Source: Streptomyces griseomycini
Lineage (GTDB): Bacteria; Actinomycetota; Actinomycetes; Streptomycetales; Streptomycetaceae
DNA: 64,000 nt
Direction of reading: 5' to 3'
Assembly: GCF_014203535.1 (NCBI RefSeq)
Contig: NZ_JACHJI010000003.1
Span: 289,707-353,706 of the forward strand
The stretch's first letter is position 1; the number at the start of each line of letters is the position of its first letter. Made by a program: the position numbers and the translations under genes. This document shows, one piece after another, positions 60,605 to 64,000 of this stretch. The notes under the pieces are model-generated. The model was not told where the DNA came from, searched no databases, and saw only the letters and a list, made by a program, of their open reading frames with translations.

Positions 60605-60793
60605 CTACCGCTTCTGCGCCCGGTACCGCTTCATCAGCTCACCGACCCGCGCCGGGTCCTTCCGGCCGTTCAGTTCGGTCAGGAGGTCGTCGGGGCACAG
60701 CTCGTACAGGTCGCCCCACCAGCGGCGTCCCCGGTTGTCCCAGATCCGGTAACCGCCCGGCACCCCCCGGGCGACGTAGCGTCGCCTGCCCAC
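60605..60793 (-). CDS. Small conserved protein of unknown function
   Basis: A 62-residue frame from GTG 60793 with AGGGGGG just upstream. The product (RRRYVARGVPGGYRIWDNRG then RRWWGDLYELCPDDLLTELN) has balanced, non-shadow composition with Trp/Tyr-rich strands and a basic helical end (VGELMKRYRAQKR). I do not recognise the family. A longer frame upstream is Arg/Gly-rich and not likely coding. Confidence 0.65.
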   Translation of the reverse strand: MGRRRYVARGVPGGYRIWDNRGRRWWGDLYELCPDDLLTELNGRKDPARVGELMKRYRAQKR

Positions 60794-60855
60794 CGTCCCC
60801 CCTGTCCCGGCACCGCGCGCGCCGTTCCCTCCCGCCCGGCCACCGGGGCGTTCCG

Positions 60856-60879
60856 CCCCGGACCCTACGGGGTCCGGGG
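60856..60879 (-). terminator. UACG-loop hairpin
   Basis: A perfect 10-bp stem (60856-60865 with 60870-60879) closed by TACG, a UNCG-class stable tetraloop when read on the plus strand. Likely a terminator. Confidence 0.65.
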
Positions 60880-60927
60880 TCGTCCGGCGAGGCGATGTGC
60901 GGCTGCGCACCCGGCCCGACCCGCGTG

Positions 60928-60961
60928 TTGCGGCGCCCCGCGCTCGCCCGGGGCGCCGCAA
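60928..60961 (-). terminator. Terminator-like hairpin
   Basis: A perfect 12-bp stem (60928-60939 with 60950-60961) with a 10-base loop, ending in a short T-run on the minus strand side (TTGC). It lies downstream of the acetyltransferase/DUF5701 operon. Confidence 0.65.
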
Positions 60962-61205
60962 CCGCGTTGAAGCCGTTCCGCGTCCCCGGCCGCACGCTCC
61001 ACGGCACGACGACGAACCGCGAACCCGTGGTCGCGGCCGCCGGTGCCCGTCGGCGTGCCCACGGCCGGTCCGGCGTCGAGCCGCACCCGGTGCGCGGGTC
61101 CTCCGCGAGCGGCGCCGGCGGCCCGCTCAGCCGGGGTGCGGTGATCTCCCGCCCGCGAGGGGCGACTCGGACCGACGGCGTCGACTCGACTGTCGCACCG
61201 GGGAG

Positions 61206-61886
61206 TCAGGCACCAGGGGGCGCCGCGTGCGCGGCCCGGCGACCGGCGGCGGAGGCCATGCCGAGCCAGGTGTGCGGGTTGCCCTCCCAGCACCATCCCA
61301 GCTTCGGCGCCTTCTGGCTGATCCAGATCGCGGGCACGCGGCGGTCCCCGGACCGCGAACCACCGAGCGAGAAGCACTTGTTCTTCACCAGGACCTGGGG
61401 GAAGTGCGTGAGCAGCGCGATGCCCTCCTCGATGGTGAGCAGGGTCCGCCCGCGCCCGGCGACGGTGGCCATCGCCTCGCGCGGTACGGCGCCGCAGAAC
61501 TCCTCGCCGCGTTCGACACCGAGCAGCAGGTACGCCTGCGGATCGGGCAGTTCCGCCTCCGGCACGGCGACGAAACGCCCGAGGGAACCGGGCTCGAAGG
61601 AGCGGTCGACGAACCCGGGCAGCTTCCCGCCGTGCAGGGCGGTGCGGGGCATCGTCTCCTCGATCGGGGCGAGTTCGCGGGTGACGACCAGGACGAACGG
61701 CACGCGACCGGACCCGGGGTCGTGGGCGTGCTCCGTGTCCGACGCCGCCGCCAGGGCGGTGGCGCGCAGGGGGGCCAGCCGCTCGGCGAACCGCTCCGGG
61801 GTGAGGCCGGACAGCTCCGGGTAGCCGAGCCCGGTGAGCGTGCGGACCTGCCGGTCGAACTCGGCGGCCGGGTCGAGGGCGGTCAT
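61206..61886 (-). CDS. DUF5701 family protein
   Basis: A 226-residue protein of a streptomycete family I know as DUF5701. It has an N-terminal helical region ([20 protein letters not shown]), a conserved [20 protein letters not shown] segment, and a C-terminal [20 protein letters not shown] plus [14 protein letters not shown] block rich in Trp and Cys. Function unknown. Its start overlaps the stop of the acetyltransferase gene by four bases, so the two are translationally coupled. Confidence 0.8.
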   Translation of the reverse strand: MTALDPAAEFDRQVRTLTGLGYPELSGLTPERFAERLAPLRATALAAASDTEHAHDPGSGRVPFVLVVTRELAPIEETMPRTALHGGKLPGFVDRSFEPGSLGRFVAVPEAELPDPQAYLLLGVERGEEFCGAVPREAMATVAGRGRTLLTIEEGIALLTHFPQVLVKNKCFSLGGSRSGDRRVPAIWISQKAPKLGWCWEGNPHTWLGMASAAGRRAAHAAPPGA

Positions 61887-62557
61887 GCGGGGTCCTTCCG
61901 TTCGGTGTGTGCGCGCCGCCCGGCGGCGACGGCCTCGATCTCGGCCGGGGTGCCGGACATGATCGTCCGCACGTGCTCGGTGACGAGTCCGACGGGCCAG
62001 TCCCACCAGGCGGCGCGCCGCAGCCGCGCGACGTCCTCGTCGTCGTACCGCCGCTTGATGGTGCGGGCCGGGTTGCCGCCGACGACCGTGTACGGCGGCA
62101 CGTCGGAGGTGACGACGGCCCCGGTGGCGATGACCGCTCCGTCGCCGATCGTCACCCCCGGCATGACGGTGACGCCGTACCCGAACCACACGTCGTTGCC
62201 GACGACGGTGTCACCGCGGCTCGGCATCGACGTGACGATGTCGAGCGTCCGTTCCGCCCAGGCACCGCCGAACATCGTGAACGGGAAGGTGGACACCCCG
62301 AGCGTGGGGTGCTCGGCGCCCGCCATGAGGAAGCGGGTGCCGGTGGCGAGGGCGCAGTACTTGCCGATGACGAGGCGCTCGGGGCCGTAGGCGTACAGCA
62401 CGTTGCGGCGCTCGAACTCCTCGGCGCCGTCCGGGTCGTCGTAGTAGGTGAACGCGCCGATCTCGATGCGCGGGTCGGTGACCAGGGGCTTGAGGAGCAC
62501 CACGCGCCTGTGCTCCGGCAGGGGGTGCGGCACGGTCGGGTCGGGAATCGTGGACAT
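61883..62557 (-). CDS. Vat/CatB-type xenobiotic O-acetyltransferase
   Basis: A 224-residue left-handed beta-helix (hexapeptide repeat) acetyltransferase. The [21 protein letters not shown] stretch contains the catalytic histidine, and later repeats ([32 protein letters not shown]) form the helix coils. Close relatives acetylate streptogramin A (Vat) or chloramphenicol (CatB-type). ATG 62557 begins the family N-terminus. It is coupled to a DUF5701 gene and preceded on the same strand by a LysR gene. Antibiotic resistance is possible but not shown. Confidence 0.82.
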   Translation of the reverse strand: MSTIPDPTVPHPLPEHRRVVLLKPLVTDPRIEIGAFTYYDDPDGAEEFERRNVLYAYGPERLVIGKYCALATGTRFLMAGAEHPTLGVSTFPFTMFGGAWAERTLDIVTSMPSRGDTVVGNDVWFGYGVTVMPGVTIGDGAVIATGAVVTSDVPPYTVVGGNPARTIKRRYDDEDVARLRRAAWWDWPVGLVTEHVRTIMSGTPAEIEAVAAGRRAHTERKDPA

Positions 62558-62589
62558 GACCCGCACGATCCCCGACCCGGGCCGGGGGA

Positions 62590-63645
62590 TCAACGACGGG
62601 TTCGGGAACGATCCATAACCCCCGGCTTATCGATCGGCACCGGCTCGGTGCGCACGCCCACCGTCCGCACCCGGCCGCTCCGCGTCCGGCCGCCCCTCCG
62701 CCCCGCGTCCCGCCGGCTCCGGCTCGCCGCGCCGGGCGGCAGGTCCGCGGGGCGCTCGGCGAGCGCGTCCTCGGCGGCCGAGACGAAGGCCCGGACCAGC
62801 GGTGTCGCACCGGCGGTGCGCCACACCAGGGCCCACTCGCCCAGCGGGGCGTCGCGGATGGGCAGGTAGACGATGTCCGGCCAGGGGTAGTAGTGGGCGG
62901 CCTCGGCCTGGATCGGCGTGACGACCTCGCCGGACGCCACCACGGCGAGGCACTCCTGCCACACGGTGACCGGCGGTCCGCCGCGCCGGACGGGCCGCCC
63001 GGACGGCGTCCGGGCCGGCAGCATCGCCTCCAGGTGGTAGGCGGGGATCGGCGCGCCGTCGTGCGGCCGGGTCACCAGGTGGTCGCCCAGGTCCTCCATC
63101 TCCACCGACTCGCGCCCCGCGAGCGGATGGGACGCGCCGGCCATCATCACCAGCGGCCGGGAGCGCAGCACCGGCCCGACGGTGAGGTCCGGTTCGCGCA
63201 CCGGCAGCCAGAGCACCGCCAGATCGACCTCCTCCCGGCGCAGGGGCCCGAAGGGGTCGCTGCCGTGCATCTCCCTGAAGGACAGGACGCACGCCGGGTG
63301 CCGGGCCCGGAACAGGCCGGTGACGTCGGCGATGTCGTGGGCCAGGGCGCCCATCGTGCCCAGCACGAGGCCGCCCGAAGCGCCCCGGGCGGCCTCGGTC
63401 GCGGCGGTGACACCGGCGCGGATGCGCTCGTAGCCGGCCGCGAGGTCCTCGCGGAGCCGGGCACCGATCCCGGTCAGGGCCACGTGCCTGCTGGTCCGCT
63501 CGAAGAGCGCGGCACCGATGTGCCGTTCCTGCTTGGCGATGGCCTGGCTGACGCGGGCCTGCGTGATGTGCAGCCGCTCGGCCGTCCGCCCGAAGTGCAG
63601 TTCCTCCGCCAGAGTCAGGAAGATCTCGATGTCCCGCAGCTCCAC
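62590..63645 (-). CDS. LysR family transcriptional regulator
   Basis: A 351-residue LysR-type regulator with an N-terminal HTH ([31 protein letters not shown], residues 9-40) and an effector domain to about residue 300. An unusual C-terminal tail of about 50 residues is rich in Arg ([19 protein letters not shown]). Transcribed in the same direction as the acetyltransferase gene, 32 bases upstream of it, so it may control that gene in cis or be cotranscribed. Confidence 0.85.
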   Translation of the reverse strand: MELRDIEIFLTLAEELHFGRTAERLHITQARVSQAIAKQERHIGAALFERTSRHVALTGIGARLREDLAAGYERIRAGVTAATEAARGASGGLVLGTMGALAHDIADVTGLFRARHPACVLSFREMHGSDPFGPLRREEVDLAVLWLPVREPDLTVGPVLRSRPLVMMAGASHPLAGRESVEMEDLGDHLVTRPHDGAPIPAYHLEAMLPARTPSGRPVRRGGPPVTVWQECLAVVASGEVVTPIQAEAAHYYPWPDIVYLPIRDAPLGEWALVWRTAGATPLVRAFVSAAEDALAERPADLPPGAASRSRRDAGRRGGRTRSGRVRTVGVRTEPVPIDKPGVMDRSRTRR

Positions 63646-63678
63646 GCCACCCTCCCCGTCAGCGGCGCACCCACCCGA

Positions 63679-64000
63679 TCACCGCGCCGCCCACGACGGT
63701 AACCGCACCGCCCGTCGGCGTTCCGGCTCCCCGTACGTCAGCGGGGGGGCGGACGCGGTACGGGGGGTGGTGGTCCCGGCGGTCTCCGAGCGGAAGCCGT
63801 GGCCGACCTCCGGCGCGAGACCGTGGTAGTGGCGGAAGTTGTAGATGAGGGGGCTCCACACCGCGGGGTCGATGTGGTGGGTGCCCGGCACGACGATGCG
63901 TTCGTCGGCGTGGACCCGCAGCACGTCGCACTCGACGCTGAAGAAGAGACCCGCTCCGCCGGGCGTCATGGCGCGGACGCGCGCCTCCAGCTGCAGGGCG
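63679..64000 (-). CDS. Flavin reductase family protein (C-terminal part)
   Basis: The gene enters from beyond base 64000; about 107 C-terminal residues are visible. The segment ECDVLRVHADERIVVPGTHHIDPAVWSPLIYNFRHYHGLAPEVG matches the conserved end of flavin reductase-like FMN-binding proteins of the DIM6/NTAB type. After GFRSETAG comes an extra low-complexity tail of about 35 residues, longer than in typical members. Such enzymes supply reduced flavin or act as small oxidoreductases. Confidence 0.75.
   Translation of the reverse strand, partial: ALQLEARVRAMTPGGAGLFFSVECDVLRVHADERIVVPGTHHIDPAVWSPLIYNFRHYHGLAPEVGHGFRSETAGTTTPRTASAPPLTYGEPERRRAVRLPSWAAR

Larger units (their letters stand above)
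60794..61205. other. 412-base gap with two hairpins
   Basis: No gene is supported here. Two strong inverted repeats at 60856-60879 and 60928-60961 probably end transcripts leaving the DUF5701 gene; the remainder (60962-61205) shows nothing I can interpret. Confidence 0.6.

Noticed and set aside
1..64000. tRNA, rRNA, integrase, transposase or attachment sites
   Set aside because: None could be recognised on either strand; the accessory-looking segments are operons and small repeats without mobility genes.

Overview
The window is a 64-kb piece of a Streptomyces chromosome, or that of a very close actinomycete. GC content is very high, codon third positions are strongly G/C, and GTG/TTG starts and ATGA/GTGA stop-start overlaps are common. 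Markers of the genus include a snapalysin protease beside a LysR activator, a mycothiol-dependent isomerase-fold enzyme, several SpoIIE-type phosphatases, DUF6479 and DUF6458 proteins, and one TTA (bldA-type) leucine codon. A perfect 14-bp parS site (20409-20422) and the housekeeping genes aspS and metG place it in the conserved core arm near oriC. No rRNA, tRNA, CRISPR array, transposase or phage gene was seen.

Layout. 1-5.0 kb: oxidoreductase plus ECF41-type sigma factor; K15-like D,D-peptidase; GntR regulator overlapping an MFS transporter. 5.0-8.9 kb: MDMPI-fold enzyme, nitrilase-family amidase, LURP-one protein with GlxA-type regulator, cupin. 8.9-12.8 kb: a tightly overlapped four-gene accessory operon (HTH regulator, ImmA/IrrE-like metallopeptidase, MAB_1171c-type membrane protein, FAD oxidoreductase) with a readable promoter, twin operators and the TTA codon. 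12.8-20.3 kb: DUF6458, M18 aminopeptidase, acyl-CoA dehydrogenase, SseB, pirin, SpoIIE phosphatase. 20.4-28.5 kb: parS, aspS, a glycosyltransferase, a PH-domain protein, metG, a repeat-rich VWA protein. 28.7-36.9 kb: PhoX-type phosphatase behind a PHO box, LysR/snapalysin pair, EEP-family protein, membrane proteins, second SpoIIE phosphatase. 36.9-41.8 kb: an unknown protein, a TPR/XRE regulator with a divergently encoded small secreted peptide, GAF-ANTAR protein, lipoprotein. 41.9-46.3 kb: Thr-rich leader peptide and attenuator, short ThrRS, nucleoside hydrolase, GH13 alpha-glucosidase. 46.3-50.0 kb: zinc-ribbon and exported proteins, a MerR protein, a cold-shock protein. 50.1-54.9 kb: a beta-lactam locus (BlaB-like protein, LysR, penicillin-binding protein, class A beta-lactamase) ending in a MITE-like inverted repeat. 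54.9-58.7 kb: ABM-domain protein, a merR/sulP deletion scar, a zinc-ribbon protein, a sugar-binding lipoprotein, a GvpU-like protein. 58.7-64 kb: pectate lyase, DUF5701 and Vat-type acetyltransferase pair, LysR, and the end of a flavin reductase.

Most of the window is ordinary core chromosome. Three parts stand out: (i) the 9.0-12.8 kb regulator/metallopeptidase/membrane/flavoenzyme operon; (ii) the TPR-XRE regulator with its 54-residue secretable peptide, laid out like an RRNPP-type peptide-signalling pair; (iii) the Thr-Thr-Thr leader peptide, terminator and antiterminator in front of a threonyl-tRNA synthetase that lacks its editing domain. Functions are assigned from sequence reading alone; no database search was possible.
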